Shown: positions 17,037-25,743 of the stretch, piece by piece
Position numbering within the stretch: the first letter of the stretch is position 1
Layout of the letters: each line of letters starts with the position of its first letter
Source: UBA9145 sp965227685
GTDB taxonomy: Bacteria > Pseudomonadota > Gammaproteobacteria > Pseudomonadales > Pseudohongiellaceae
Direction: 5' to 3'
DNA: 64,000 bases
NCBI GenBank assembly: GCA_965227685.1
Contig: CBDDGA010000002.1
Span: forward strand, 1,798,001 to 1,862,000
Made by a program: the position numbers and the translations under genes
The notes under the pieces: model-generated
The model's database searches: none
The model's input: the letters and a program-made list of their open reading frames with translations, nothing else
What the model was told of the DNA's origin: nothing

Positions 17037-17984
17037 TTACAGAATTACTTCCATCTGGATATTACAGCGTGCATATGGGGTGGGCTCTGCTGGCATACGT
17101 TTAAATCCCAACTTTCGATAAAGATTGATAGCCGGGGTGAGACTGGTATTGCTATCCAGGAATACCCGTTTTGCGCCCAGCTCCCTGGCCCTATCTAGAG
17201 CTGCTACACCAAGCAGATAGCCGAGGCCTTTTCCTTTATAGGCGTCATCAACGGCCATTTTTGCCAGCTCAAGAGTTTCTTCATTGGTACGCAACAAGGC
17301 ACAGGTGCCTGCAACCTTACCTTCATAACGAATCATGAGTATGACGCCGCCCGTGTCCAATATATACTCCTTCGGCGCATCAAGCGCAGCGCGATCACTG
17401 TCTTCAACCTGAAAGTACTTTTCGATCCATTCATAGTTGAGGCGACTGAACTCCTCGAATTCCTCAGGTTCTGCATCTCCAACATCTATCTTTGCCTGCT
17501 CTCTGCTCGCATAGCGTTGCTGAACACGGCTATAGAAATCTTCAGCCTCCAACACCCTTTCAAACTCATCCAGAGCCTGCCAGAGATTGTTTGAACAGGA
17601 ACGCAACATCGTCTCCACAACCAGCTCGACATCTTCATTCTGCTGCTCGAAAGCCAGTAACCTCGACCGTCCTTCCTCGGTTAAGCAAACCTGATTAATG
17701 CGGCCGTCGCCCGGGACTTTTTCGCTCTGCAGAAGTCCTTCCTTACTCATTTCCTTGACTATCTTGCTCACTGAAGCGTGGGAGTGACCAATGGCTTCTG
17801 CAAGCGCAGAAATGGATAAACATTCACCATTGCGCAACATGAAGAACACCGGAAACCACTTGGTATCGATGCCTAACTGATAAAGCTGATGAACCCGCGT
17901 GGACTGCTCAGCAAGCGCCTCTCCAAGCTGACGAAGGCGGCTTCCAAGAGCCATGGGACCTGTTTGGCGGTAGAGTTCAAGCAT
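17037..17984 (-). CDS. MarR winged-helix / GNAT acetyltransferase fusion protein
   Basis: 315 residues. The first ~150 residues form a MarR-type winged helix (SISALAEAIGHSHASVSKIVKEMSKEGLL, then the wing GDGRINQVCLTEEG). The last ~150 form a GNAT fold with the acetyl-CoA loop around AVDDAYKGKGLGYLLG and the C-terminal LYRKLGFKR. This two-domain arrangement is known in bacteria; one module binds DNA, the other acetylates an unknown small molecule or senses acetyl-CoA. A 24-base palindrome sits 10 bases upstream and is the likely own operator. Confidence 0.88.
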   Translation of the reverse strand: MLELYRQTGPMALGSRLRQLGEALAEQSTRVHQLYQLGIDTKWFPVFFMLRNGECLSISALAEAIGHSHASVSKIVKEMSKEGLLQSEKVPGDGRINQVCLTEEGRSRLLAFEQQNEDVELVVETMLRSCSNNLWQALDEFERVLEAEDFYSRVQQRYASREQAKIDVGDAEPEEFEEFSRLNYEWIEKYFQVEDSDRAALDAPKEYILDTGGVILMIRYEGKVAGTCALLRTNEETLELAKMAVDDAYKGKGLGYLLGVAALDRARELGAKRVFLDSNTSLTPAINLYRKLGFKRMPAEPTPYARCNIQMEVIL

Positions 17985-17993
17985 AATGTCACC

Positions 17994-18017
17994 AGATACG
18001 TAATCAGTTACATATCT
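17994..18017. promoter_or_regulatory. Imperfect 24-base palindrome, probable MarR-type operator
   Basis: AGATACGTAA (17994-18003) and TTACATATCT (18008-18017) are reverse complements with one mismatch around TCAG. It begins 10 bases upstream of the MarR-GNAT start codon. Size and spacing match MarR dimer sites; autoregulation is inferred. Confidence 0.6.
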
Positions 18018-18185
18018 AGTCTAATCCCTGACAACTTACTGCGCAAGCCCCGGTTTCCAGGCCGGGCGAGAGGGAGTAACCATTAGTACATAAGCGTCAT
18101 GCCCGTCTTTCATCTGAAGTTATAGAGAGAAGCAAAGTCCTGTATATCCAACAAACAAAACACCAGATCAACGGGGAGAAATTTC

Positions 18186-18231
18186 TTGACAATGGCTACA
18201 TTTGTAGCCATTCTAAACTACAAATGTAGCC
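18186..18231 (+). promoter_or_regulatory. Twin BlaI-type operators overlapping a -35 box, in front of the M56-TonB/blaI operon
   Basis: TTGACA (18186-18191) is a consensus -35 element. The first dyad, 18191-18212, has 10-base arms around TT and contains TACATTTGTA; the second, 18218-18229, contains TACAAATGTA. The 14-base unit GGCTACATTTGTAG (18194-18207) recurs inverted at 18218-18231. TACAnnTGTA is the established core of BlaI/MecI operators. Repressor binding would block the promoter; the start codon lies 28 bases further on. Confidence 0.8.
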
Positions 18232-18258
18232 AACTAGTGTTCCAAGAGGAATAACAAC

Positions 18259-20925
18259 ATGTGGTCGTCAATTGATCTTAATCTCTCAGCACTGGATATA
18301 GCTCTGCTGAATCTGCTACTGCAGGTGTCAGTATTTGCAGGACTGGTCTTGCTTGTTTCCTGGCGCTTCAGGAAACAAGCAGTTACTCGCTACGGTGTCC
18401 TCTATTCGGGCATCGTGGTTTTACCGTTACTCGCTGTGTTCTCCCTCGCACTATCGAGCTACGACCAGTCCTGGTTGAGTATGTCATTGCCCCAGCCAAC
18501 TGAGCGACAGGCTCCAGCATTTGCGTTTGAATCTGCTGACCAAATTTATGCGCTGGATGAGCTGTTATATAGCACTGCTGCAGACAGCTCTGCCGGGTCT
18601 GCAACATCAGATGGCTCAATGGAATCTGAAGTTGATACTTATTCAGATAACCCGAAGCTTAGTCTGTTCAGCATTGTGTCTGTGATATGGCTGGCCGGGC
18701 TTCTGGTTATGATTTGCGGGTTAATTAGAAGTCTGCACAAAATCGAGTCGATCTCTAACAACTCACTAACCCCCACGGCAACGCAAAGTGAGATTCTCAA
18801 ACGCATCGCTGGAGAATTAGGATTTAATGAATCTTTGCACTATCGCATCTCGCCTGCCGTCCAGGGTCCGATGTTGGCGGGAATTGTTCGCCCTGTCTTA
18901 CTAATTCCACCTTCATTTGTAGATTCTCTTAACTCTCAGCAACTAAGAGACATTCTCACCCACGAGTTTGCCCACGTAGTTAGACGAGACAGTCTGGCTA
19001 ACTTCTTGCAAAAGTTAATCCTGGCCGTCTTCTGGTTTCATCCTCTTGTTCACCTGATAGATCGATCTATCGACAGATCCAGAGAGGAAATCTGCGACAA
19101 CCATGTACTGCAGCATTCTAAAGCTTATGGTTACGGAGAAACCCTGCTTGCCGTCCATGATATGAGATCAGCGACTACCCACGACGTGAGCAAATCTCCG
19201 GTCGCTTTGGGAATTCTCTCCAGGCATTGGAAACTGGAACAACGAATCGCCGAACTACTGGATAGTTCAAGGAGCCAGTCTGTGAAATTATCAACTTTCA
19301 AACAAAGCACTTTATTCAGCTCAATACTTGTTCTATCGGTAGTTCTCGCCGGTTGCCAGCTACAGGCAGCTGAGAGCCAAACTCCGGAACAAAGGATCGC
19401 TGAGCTTGAACGGCAATCCAGAACGCTGCAGCAACAAGCTGAAGAGTTAGAGGAACAACGTCTCGCTCTGCAGGACAAAAATCGAGAACTGGAGGAACAA
19501 CTGCGAGCTGTAGTGCAAGATCAGACGCAAACCCGTTCTCAGAATTTGGAAGAACAATCGGCGCTGATTCGCGAGCAAATGTCACGCAGCCTGGCTGAAA
19601 TAAGAAGTTTGTTGCAGTCGACGGAAATGGAAAGTCAGCTACAGGACATTCGGGAGCTCACTGAGCGAATATTGCAGGATCTTCAGACTAAATTGGGCGA
19701 TGATTCTGAGGCGCTCGTCGGCGCAGCGGCAACCAACGCTATTGCCGAGGTTCTTAACGATGTCTCCAATAATTCCCCCAGCAGAATTGATCTGTTACGC
19801 CACATGGGCCGATTGCAAATCCGATTACATGCGGTGCAATCTTCCCAGGAGCCGGCACCACGGCCAGCGCGAAGAAATCTGCCAGCTGCGAGAGATTCGG
19901 AAATCTTGAGCGATGCCATGCAGACTGCCATCGCCGATGTACAAATGCTTATGTCGCCTGAAGATCCCGATGAAGACCCCGAGTGGGAGCTCGCGAAAGA
20001 TCGCCTCGATCTTCACAGGGATCTGTATTGGGAACAAATGAACGGGTTTGAAAAAGCGACTCTTCTCAACTTTTACACCAACTACTGGCTAGGCGTTGGT
20101 AATTATAGTGAGGCGCGGAACACCTTTGAGCAAATTCTACAACTGGCGAATCTGAGGGAAGACATTCGACTGAGAACCTTGCGATCACTGGGCCAACTCT
20201 ATGCGGCTGACGAGCAGTGGCAAGCATCAATTGATAGATTTGAAGCCTGGCGGGACGCTTCTGACTCGGAAGATACACTTGTATTTAAGTCGCTCTCCTA
20301 TAACAACTATCAATTGGAGCGCTATGAGGAAGCCGTCCCTCTCTGGCAGCAATACATGGATTTATCCAGATCTAATGGCGAGGCACTAGGGCGTGATGAC
20401 TACATGTACCTCAATGGCCTTCTGTTCACGCTGGAAAGGTTTGAAGACGCATTGGAGCTTACAAAACAGATGATTGTCCTCTTCAATCATCCCACAGATT
20501 GGCAAAATTTAAGGGCCATCCACTCTAATCTGGGAATGCTTGGCCCTAAGACACCTGGCCAGGAAGAACTGGACAATACCAACGCGAGCGTAAACCCAAA
20601 CCAGCGCGTTGACTATCAACAAGCCAACACTCCTGTGGGAACAGAGTACCTGCCTCTGAATTCTGTTTCTCCAATCTACCCCCCCAGAGCGGCTGAAAGA
20701 GGAATAGAGGGTTGGGTCCTGGTGTCATTCACAGTCAACGAAGAAGGCAGTGTAGTGGACGAGTCCATTAAGGAAGAAGATGCAGACCCACCCAATGTAT
20801 TCAAACGCGCAGCGTTCCGCGCTGCAAAGCAATTGGTCTTCGAGCCTCGCGTCGAAAATGGTGAAGCCATACAGACGGAAGGCGTGCAATATCTGTTTAA
20901 CTGGAGGCTAGAAGACGATGTCTAA
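18259..20925 (+). CDS. M56 metalloprotease (BlaR1-like) fused to coiled-coil, TPR-like and TonB C-terminal regions
   Basis: 888 residues, much longer than BlaR1. Membrane spans lie near residues 12-38, 47-66, 132-155, 255-275 and 350-368. The protease site is HEFAH (235-239) with EEICD around 276-280. After the last span come a Q/E/L-rich coiled coil (about 375-480), a region with TPR-like helices (about 610-760) and a TonB C-terminal domain (about 795-885, with SPIYPPRAAERGIEGWVLV). No penicillin-binding sensor domain is present. The gene overlaps a BlaI gene by 8 bases and is preceded by twin BlaI sites. I infer a membrane sensor that releases BlaI repression; the signal and the TonB role are unknown. 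Confidence 0.88.
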   Translation: MWSSIDLNLSALDIALLNLLLQVSVFAGLVLLVSWRFRKQAVTRYGVLYSGIVVLPLLAVFSLALSSYDQSWLSMSLPQPTERQAPAFAFESADQIYALDELLYSTAADSSAGSATSDGSMESEVDTYSDNPKLSLFSIVSVIWLAGLLVMICGLIRSLHKIESISNNSLTPTATQSEILKRIAGELGFNESLHYRISPAVQGPMLAGIVRPVLLIPPSFVDSLNSQQLRDILTHEFAHVVRRDSLANFLQKLILAVFWFHPLVHLIDRSIDRSREEICDNHVLQHSKAYGYGETLLAVHDMRSATTHDVSKSPVALGILSRHWKLEQRIAELLDSSRSQSVKLSTFKQSTLFSSILVLSVVLAGCQLQAAESQTPEQRIAELERQSRTLQQQAEELEEQRLALQDKNRELEEQLRAVVQDQTQTRSQNLEEQSALIREQMSRSLAEIRSLLQSTEMESQLQDIRELTERILQDLQTKLGDDSEALVGAAATNAIAEVLNDVSNNSPSRIDLLRHMGRLQIRLHAVQSSQEPAPRPARRNLPAARDSEILSDAMQTAIADVQMLMSPEDPDEDPEWELAKDRLDLHRDLYWEQMNGFEKATLLNFYTNYWLGVGNYSEARNTFEQILQLANLREDIRLRTLRSLGQLYAADEQWQASIDRFEAWRDASDSEDTLVFKSLSYNNYQLERYEEAVPLWQQYMDLSRSNGEALGRDDYMYLNGLLFTLERFEDALELTKQMIVLFNHPTDWQNLRAIHSNLGMLGPKTPGQEELDNTNASVNPNQRVDYQQANTPVGTEYLPLNSVSPIYPPRAAERGIEGWVLVSFTVNEEGSVVDESIKEEDADPPNVFKRAAFRAAKQLVFEPRVENGEAIQTEGVQYLFNWRLEDDV

Positions 20926-21310
20926 GAACAAAGCGAAGGAGCTACCTCCACTTTCAAGAGCGCAGAGAGAAATTATGGAACTTGTGTGGGATCAGGGAGA
21001 GCTAGGCGTTCAGGAAGCCACCGCTTTATTGAACAAGCAACGCCCGGCTGCTCGAAACACAGTGCGCACTTTGATGGAGCGTATGCGCGAGAAAGGATGG
21101 CTAAAACACAGAACACAAGGAAGGAGTTTTCTCTATTCAGCAACTGTCCCGCGGGAAGATAGCCTTGGTCAAAGGGTAATGGATATTGTGGACAAGGCTT
21201 GTGGTGGAAATCCGGAAAAACTCATGATGGCTCTGCTGGACTATCGTGGTTTGAGTGAAGATGAAGCCAAACGAATTCGCAAGATGTTAGATTCGGCTAA
21301 AGAGGAATGA
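20918..21310 (+). CDS. BlaI/MecI/CopY family transcriptional repressor
   Basis: 130 residues, standard length. The winged helix spans about residues 8-82 (LSRAQREIMELVWDQGELGVQEATALL and AARNTVRTLMERMREKGWL are diagnostic), followed by a helical dimerisation region. The start overlaps the end of the M56-TonB gene by 8 bases, so both are made from one transcript, and the operator set at 18186-18231 precedes the operon. It is the second BlaI-type repressor in the window; the two share the family fold but clearly differ in sequence. Confidence 0.92.
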   Translation: MSKNKAKELPPLSRAQREIMELVWDQGELGVQEATALLNKQRPAARNTVRTLMERMREKGWLKHRTQGRSFLYSATVPREDSLGQRVMDIVDKACGGNPEKLMMALLDYRGLSEDEAKRIRKMLDSAKEE

Positions 21311-21423
21311 CCATCCCACGAGTTCTACGCCAGATCACGAGCAAAGCCTGAAACTTCACCTAGTGCGATAGCGCGGTGAATTGCGTTAGTATGGGCGTCC
21401 CCAAATACAACGCAGTTGGCCGT

Positions 21424-22335
21424 ATGTCAAAAAAGCCTTATACGCCACCCAGGAAGTGGACCTGGGACAAAGAGTCCGGTGGCACGTTCTCCAAAATTAA
21501 CAGACCTGTCGCTGGAGCCACCCATGAGAAGGATTTGCCTCAAGGCAGACATGCCTTGCAATTGTATTCCCAGGGTACACCTAACGGGCAAAAAGTCACC
21601 ATCATGCTCGAAGAGTTGTTAGCTTTAGGATACAGCGGCGCGGAGTATGATGCCCATCTGATAAAAATTGGAGACGGCGATCAATTCGGCTCCGGCTTTG
21701 TAGAAATCAGCCCCAACTCCAAAATTCCTGCGCTGATAGATCGCAGCGAAGTGGGACAGATTCGAATCTTCGAATCTGGAGCGATTCTTTTATACCTGGC
21801 TGACAAGTTTAAGACCCTGATTCCACAGAACCCGAAAGGCAGAGCAGAATGTTTGAACTGGTTGTTCTGGCAGATGGGAGCTGCCCCTTATCTGGGCGGT
21901 GGCTTTGGTCACTTCTATGTCTACGCAGACGAGAAATATGAGTACCCTATCGATCGTTACACGATGGAAGTAAAGCGACAGCTGGATGTGCTGGATAAAC
22001 ATCTTGCCGAAAACGAGTTCATGGTGGGAAGTGAATATACAATTGCCGATATTTCAATCTGGCCATGGTGGGGAGGCGTGCATTCTGGCGCAGTCTACGA
22101 TGCTGCTGAATTTCTCGACACCGCGTCTTATACCCATGTTGGTCGCTGGGCGAAGGAGATAGCCGGTCGGCCAGCCGTGAAGAAAGGTCGCATCGTGAAT
22201 CGCAATTGGGGTCCACTGGAGCGGCAACTCCATGAGCGCCATGATGCCTCGGACTTTGAAGTTCGCACCCAGGACAAACTACAAGCTAATAACGACGATA
22301 ATCCGCAAAGCTTCGGCGATCAGATTTCCAACTAA
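21424..22335 (+). CDS. yghU: Glutathione S-transferase-like disulfide-bond oxidoreductase, YghU type
   Basis: 303 residues from the ATG at 21424; a longer frame with ATG at 21376 exists, but YghU proteins start at about this point and neither start has a strong ribosome site. Features recalled from E. coli YghU are present in order: WTWDKESGGTFSKINRPV, THEKDLP, LYSQGTPNGQKVTIMLEELL (thioredoxin-like glutathione domain), and QLHERHDASDFE near the end. YghU binds two glutathiones and reduces disulfides. The gene seems to stand alone, 7 bases before a convergent gene. Confidence 0.9.
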   Translation: MSKKPYTPPRKWTWDKESGGTFSKINRPVAGATHEKDLPQGRHALQLYSQGTPNGQKVTIMLEELLALGYSGAEYDAHLIKIGDGDQFGSGFVEISPNSKIPALIDRSEVGQIRIFESGAILLYLADKFKTLIPQNPKGRAECLNWLFWQMGAAPYLGGGFGHFYVYADEKYEYPIDRYTMEVKRQLDVLDKHLAENEFMVGSEYTIADISIWPWWGGVHSGAVYDAAEFLDTASYTHVGRWAKEIAGRPAVKKGRIVNRNWGPLERQLHERHDASDFEVRTQDKLQANNDDNPQSFGDQISN

Positions 22336-22341
22336 GCCGAT

Positions 22342-23718
22342 CTACATCGCCGTACTCTGCCTCACCTCGCGAAGCTTTCCTTTTGCATCTTCGTCCACCC
22401 ACAGGCGTCCTGCCGCGACTGCCGCCTTCTCGATCCTGTTGTTAACAATATCGAATACGTCGCCATTCCGTCCTACCAGCTGATGCGGCACACCAGCTTT
22501 CGCCGCCAATGAAGCATTAGCCTGCATATGGCGGGGCTCGCCGTGAACAGGTATAGCGATTCTGGGTTGTGTCCACTGATACATGTGCAATAGTTCATCA
22601 GCACAGGGATGGCCTGACGCATGCAGTAGTTCATCGACTTCATCAGCATGGGTTACTTTGATCTCTCTTGATCTGAAGGCTCGCATAAGACTCTCAACTT
22701 CTTTCTCATTTCCAGGAATGGTCTTGGCACTGAATATCACGTGATCTCCGGCTGCAAGATTGACGTCGGCATGCGTATCAGCGGCAAGTCTGCGCAAAGC
22801 GGCATTGAGCTCACCCTGGCTACCGGTAGCAATGGCCAGCAACTCTTCAGGCAATAGATATCCAAGATCAAAGTTGTCTACAACATTGAAATTCTCTTTG
22901 AGGTAACCAGCAGCTCGCGCACTGGACACCATTCGATGTAACGAACGACCTAATAAACCAAGATGGCGACCTGCAACATGGGCTACATTACCAAGGGTTT
23001 GCAGGCGAGCTATATTACTTGCGAAACATGCCACTACCACTCTGCCTTTCGAGTCTTTTACTGCACGCAATAAACCTTCAAACAATTCAGATTCCGAAAC
23101 CGAATGACCTGCAACAGTTGCGTTGGTTGAATCGCAGACAACTGCATCCACGCCCTCTTTTCCAATCCCTTTATATATTCCCGACTCAAACTCTGCACCG
23201 ACTATTGGCGCTGAGTCGATTTTCCAGTCTGCGGTGTGCAGCACTCGCGCAACTGGCGTTTCTATCAGCAAGCCGTGGGTCTCCACTGTGCTATGAGTAA
23301 TTGGCAGCCAGGATATTTCGAAAGGCCCGAGGCGAAGCTTCTCCCGATCAGATACAGTAATTACCGGCGCGTCGATTCGCTTTTCACGAAGCTTACGCAG
23401 AATGACATTCCGGGTGAACGGAGTAGTATAGATTGGACATTTGAATTGCTCCCAAAGGTGAGCAATTGCACCGATGTGGTCTTCATGGGCATGGGTGGCG
23501 ATAATTCCCAGTAGCGATTCTGATCGATTGGCTATAAACGTCGGATCTGGCAGCTCCACACGATTTCGTCCGTCTACACGATCAGGGTCGCGCTCGAAGG
23601 TGACACCACAGTCCACCATGATCCAGCCACCGGCATGCCCAAATAAATTGAGATTCATACCGATTTCGCCACAACCGCCCAGGGGTAAAAACCAGAAATC
23701 TTTATGATCCGGCTGCAT
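22342..23718 (-). CDS. RNase J-like metallo-beta-lactamase/beta-CASP ribonuclease
   Basis: 458 residues from the ATG at 23718, which shares bases with the stop of the upstream transporter gene (TGATG); an in-frame GTG at 23739 would add 7 residues. Zinc-binding motif HAHEDHIG, the CDSTN and SGHPC elements and PVHGEPRH are those of beta-CASP nucleases, and GGCGEIGMNLNL is the RNase J N-terminus. It is shorter than the ~555 residues of Bacillus RNase J and appears to lack the C-terminal domain. Gammaproteobacteria usually depend on RNase E, so this short form may process a limited set of RNAs. Confidence 0.85.
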   Translation of the reverse strand: MQPDHKDFWFLPLGGCGEIGMNLNLFGHAGGWIMVDCGVTFERDPDRVDGRNRVELPDPTFIANRSESLLGIIATHAHEDHIGAIAHLWEQFKCPIYTTPFTRNVILRKLREKRIDAPVITVSDREKLRLGPFEISWLPITHSTVETHGLLIETPVARVLHTADWKIDSAPIVGAEFESGIYKGIGKEGVDAVVCDSTNATVAGHSVSESELFEGLLRAVKDSKGRVVVACFASNIARLQTLGNVAHVAGRHLGLLGRSLHRMVSSARAAGYLKENFNVVDNFDLGYLLPEELLAIATGSQGELNAALRRLAADTHADVNLAAGDHVIFSAKTIPGNEKEVESLMRAFRSREIKVTHADEVDELLHASGHPCADELLHMYQWTQPRIAIPVHGEPRHMQANASLAAKAGVPHQLVGRNGDVFDIVNNRIEKAAVAAGRLWVDEDAKGKLREVRQSTAM

Positions 23719-24653
23719 CAGAGGATCAAATTTAGCCACAGGAAACGATCACCTATGTCGATCCACAAGGGAATAGTGAAAAAAGCCACGATAGTTTGCA
23801 GGGTGATGATATTTGCCATCAGGCTGACATTTCCCCCGAGTTGCCTGGCTAAAATATAAGCCGAAGGCGGCGCGGGAAGACAGCTCAGCAGAAGCAATAC
23901 TGCTGATAACCCAGGACTCACCTTGAACAACAGGGTTGCCACCACCACCAGACCAGGAAATGCCATCAGACCACAGAATGTAGCAACGGTTAACTGCCAA
24001 CTCTGATCGCCTAATGCGACGAATCTTATACCCGCCCCTACTGCCAGAAGACCCAGAGGCAAAGCCGGTTGACTCAATACTTCCACAACCTTCCAGACCA
24101 GCTCCGGGATATCTGGATCCCACAAACTCAAACCCAGGCCCGCGAGGCAAGCCAGCACCAACGGGTTGGTCACGATGCTCCCCGCGGCGATAATCAGGCG
24201 ATTACCTCCACCAGAACCTGTTGCGGTGAGTGAGATTACACTCAGCACGTTAACCAGTGGTATATAAACCACCAAACAGAGTGCGGCCATGGTGAGCCCA
24301 TTTCCACCGTAGAGTGCCTCAATACAGGCCAAACCGATATAGGTATTAAATCTGATACTGCCTTGATAGACAGAGCTTAAGGAACCCTGTTCTTTGGCAA
24401 TGAAGACCCGCAATCCAGCAAATAGAATAGTGAAAACAAACAACGCGAATACCAACACATAGCCTATCTCCAGCAAGTCATCAATATCGAACCTGGTATC
24501 GGACAGGCGACTGACTAACAAAGCGGGGAAGAATAAATAGTAAGTGAGTCGTTCAAGCCCTTCCCACACAGAAGGAGTTGAAATAGGCGTCCTACTAATA
24601 ACAAAGCCTAGCAGGATGATAGCGAATATAGGCGAGAGCGCTTCCAGAATCAT
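23718..24653 (-). CDS. AEC (auxin efflux carrier) family transporter
   Basis: 311 residues of mostly hydrophobic sequence, about ten membrane spans in two five-helix halves, typical of AEC permeases. The N-terminal SPIFAIILLGFVISRTP and the C-terminal SCLPAPPSAYILARQLGGN are family hallmarks. Bacterial members move small organic acids such as malate or malonate; the substrate here is unknown. The stop overlaps the start of the RNase J-like gene, so both are probably expressed from one promoter in the spacer with the divergent LysE gene. Confidence 0.85.
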   Translation of the reverse strand: MILEALSPIFAIILLGFVISRTPISTPSVWEGLERLTYYLFFPALLVSRLSDTRFDIDDLLEIGYVLVFALFVFTILFAGLRVFIAKEQGSLSSVYQGSIRFNTYIGLACIEALYGGNGLTMAALCLVVYIPLVNVLSVISLTATGSGGGNRLIIAAGSIVTNPLVLACLAGLGLSLWDPDIPELVWKVVEVLSQPALPLGLLAVGAGIRFVALGDQSWQLTVATFCGLMAFPGLVVVATLLFKVSPGLSAVLLLLSCLPAPPSAYILARQLGGNVSLMANIITLQTIVAFFTIPLWIDIGDRFLWLNLIL

Positions 24654-24766
24654 CGGGCGCCATCATAGCTTGACTAGTCGATCCAATCCATGAATACTTG
24701 CGCCTTCCTGGCTCGCTTCAAGTCGTGCCAACCGTAAGTCCTACATTCTGATTACACTAAAATCTC

Positions 24767-25381
24767 ATGGAATATCTGGCAATAATTTTCTTTGCCGTTG
24801 TCACTTGTGTGACACCTGGCCCTAACAATACAATGATTATGACCTCAGGCCTGAATTACGGCCTGCGACGGAGCATGCCTCATTACCTTGGCATAGTTCT
24901 TGGGTTTCCGGTGATGGTACTGGCTGTGGGATTGGGGCTGGCGACCCTGTTCGAACAATACCCCTTGTTGCATACTCTGCTGAAAATTGCTGGTGCTGCT
25001 TACCTGAGCTATCTGGCCTACAAAATCGCATCGGCCCCGGTATCTAAACTTAGCGAAACACAGGGCAACCCGTTCACGTTCCTGCAAGCAGCTGCTTTTC
25101 AGTGGGTAAATCCTAAAGCCTGGGTGCTGGCGGTTGGCGCTACCGCGACCTACACTGTCGTTGGTATGAATTACGGAATGCAGGTCTTTATCATCGCTGT
25201 GATTTTTCTATTTTTTGGTGCTCCCTGCATTATGCTGTGGCTCTGGTTTGGGGCTTCATTGAAAAACCTGCTGCAAAAACCTCAAGCTGTAAAGATGTTC
25301 AACTACACTATGGCTGCATTGTTGATGATATCCCTGTTACCGGTGTTTAATGAGTTAATCCAGCAATACAGAATAGGTTAA
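24767..25381 (+). CDS. LysE/RhtB family translocator (amino acid exporter)
   Basis: 204 residues with six predicted spans. The N-terminal CVTPGPNNTMIMTSGLNYGLR is the signature of LysE/RhtB exporters and NPKAWVLAVGATATY in the middle is equally typical. These proteins export amino acids such as homoserine, threonine or lysine. It is divergent from the AEC transporter and followed after 25 bases by a YciI-like gene in the same direction. Confidence 0.9.
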   Translation: MEYLAIIFFAVVTCVTPGPNNTMIMTSGLNYGLRRSMPHYLGIVLGFPVMVLAVGLGLATLFEQYPLLHTLLKIAGAAYLSYLAYKIASAPVSKLSETQGNPFTFLQAAAFQWVNPKAWVLAVGATATYTVVGMNYGMQVFIIAVIFLFFGAPCIMLWLWFGASLKNLLQKPQAVKMFNYTMAALLMISLLPVFNELIQQYRIG

Positions 25382-25406
25382 GTTCCAGCTCAAAAAGGAG
25401 CCCAGC

Positions 25407-25697
25407 ATGCAATTTTTGATAACCGCCTATGATGGCACCGATGACCAGGCCCAGGAGCGACGTGCAGCGGCACGGCCAGCCCACATAGAAGGCGCCCAGA
25501 GCTTAAAGGAGAACGGTAATGTACTCATTGGGGGTGCCATTCTGGATGACGCCGGTAATATGATCGGTTCCTCTCTGGTTGTGGAATTTGAGAGTCGGGA
25601 TGAATTGGACGCCTGGCTCAATAACGACCCCTATATCACTGGCAATGTCTGGCAGGATGTAACTGTTATCCCCTTCCGTACGGCGGTTAAAGGCTGA
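25407..25697 (+). CDS. YciI-like family protein
   Basis: 96 residues with a strong ribosome site (AAAAGGAG 7 bases before the ATG). The sequence DQAQERRAAARPAHIEGAQSLKENGNVLIGGAIL and VEFESRDELDAWLNNDPYI match the YciI dimeric ferredoxin-like fold, including the conserved histidine. Function of the family is poorly known; it is small and cytoplasmic. It may be co-transcribed with the LysE-type gene upstream. Confidence 0.88.
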   Translation: MQFLITAYDGTDDQAQERRAAARPAHIEGAQSLKENGNVLIGGAILDDAGNMIGSSLVVEFESRDELDAWLNNDPYITGNVWQDVTVIPFRTAVKG

Positions 25698-25743
25698 GAG
25701 CAACTTAAATCACATATCCTGTCCGATTTTGGCCAACCCCAGC

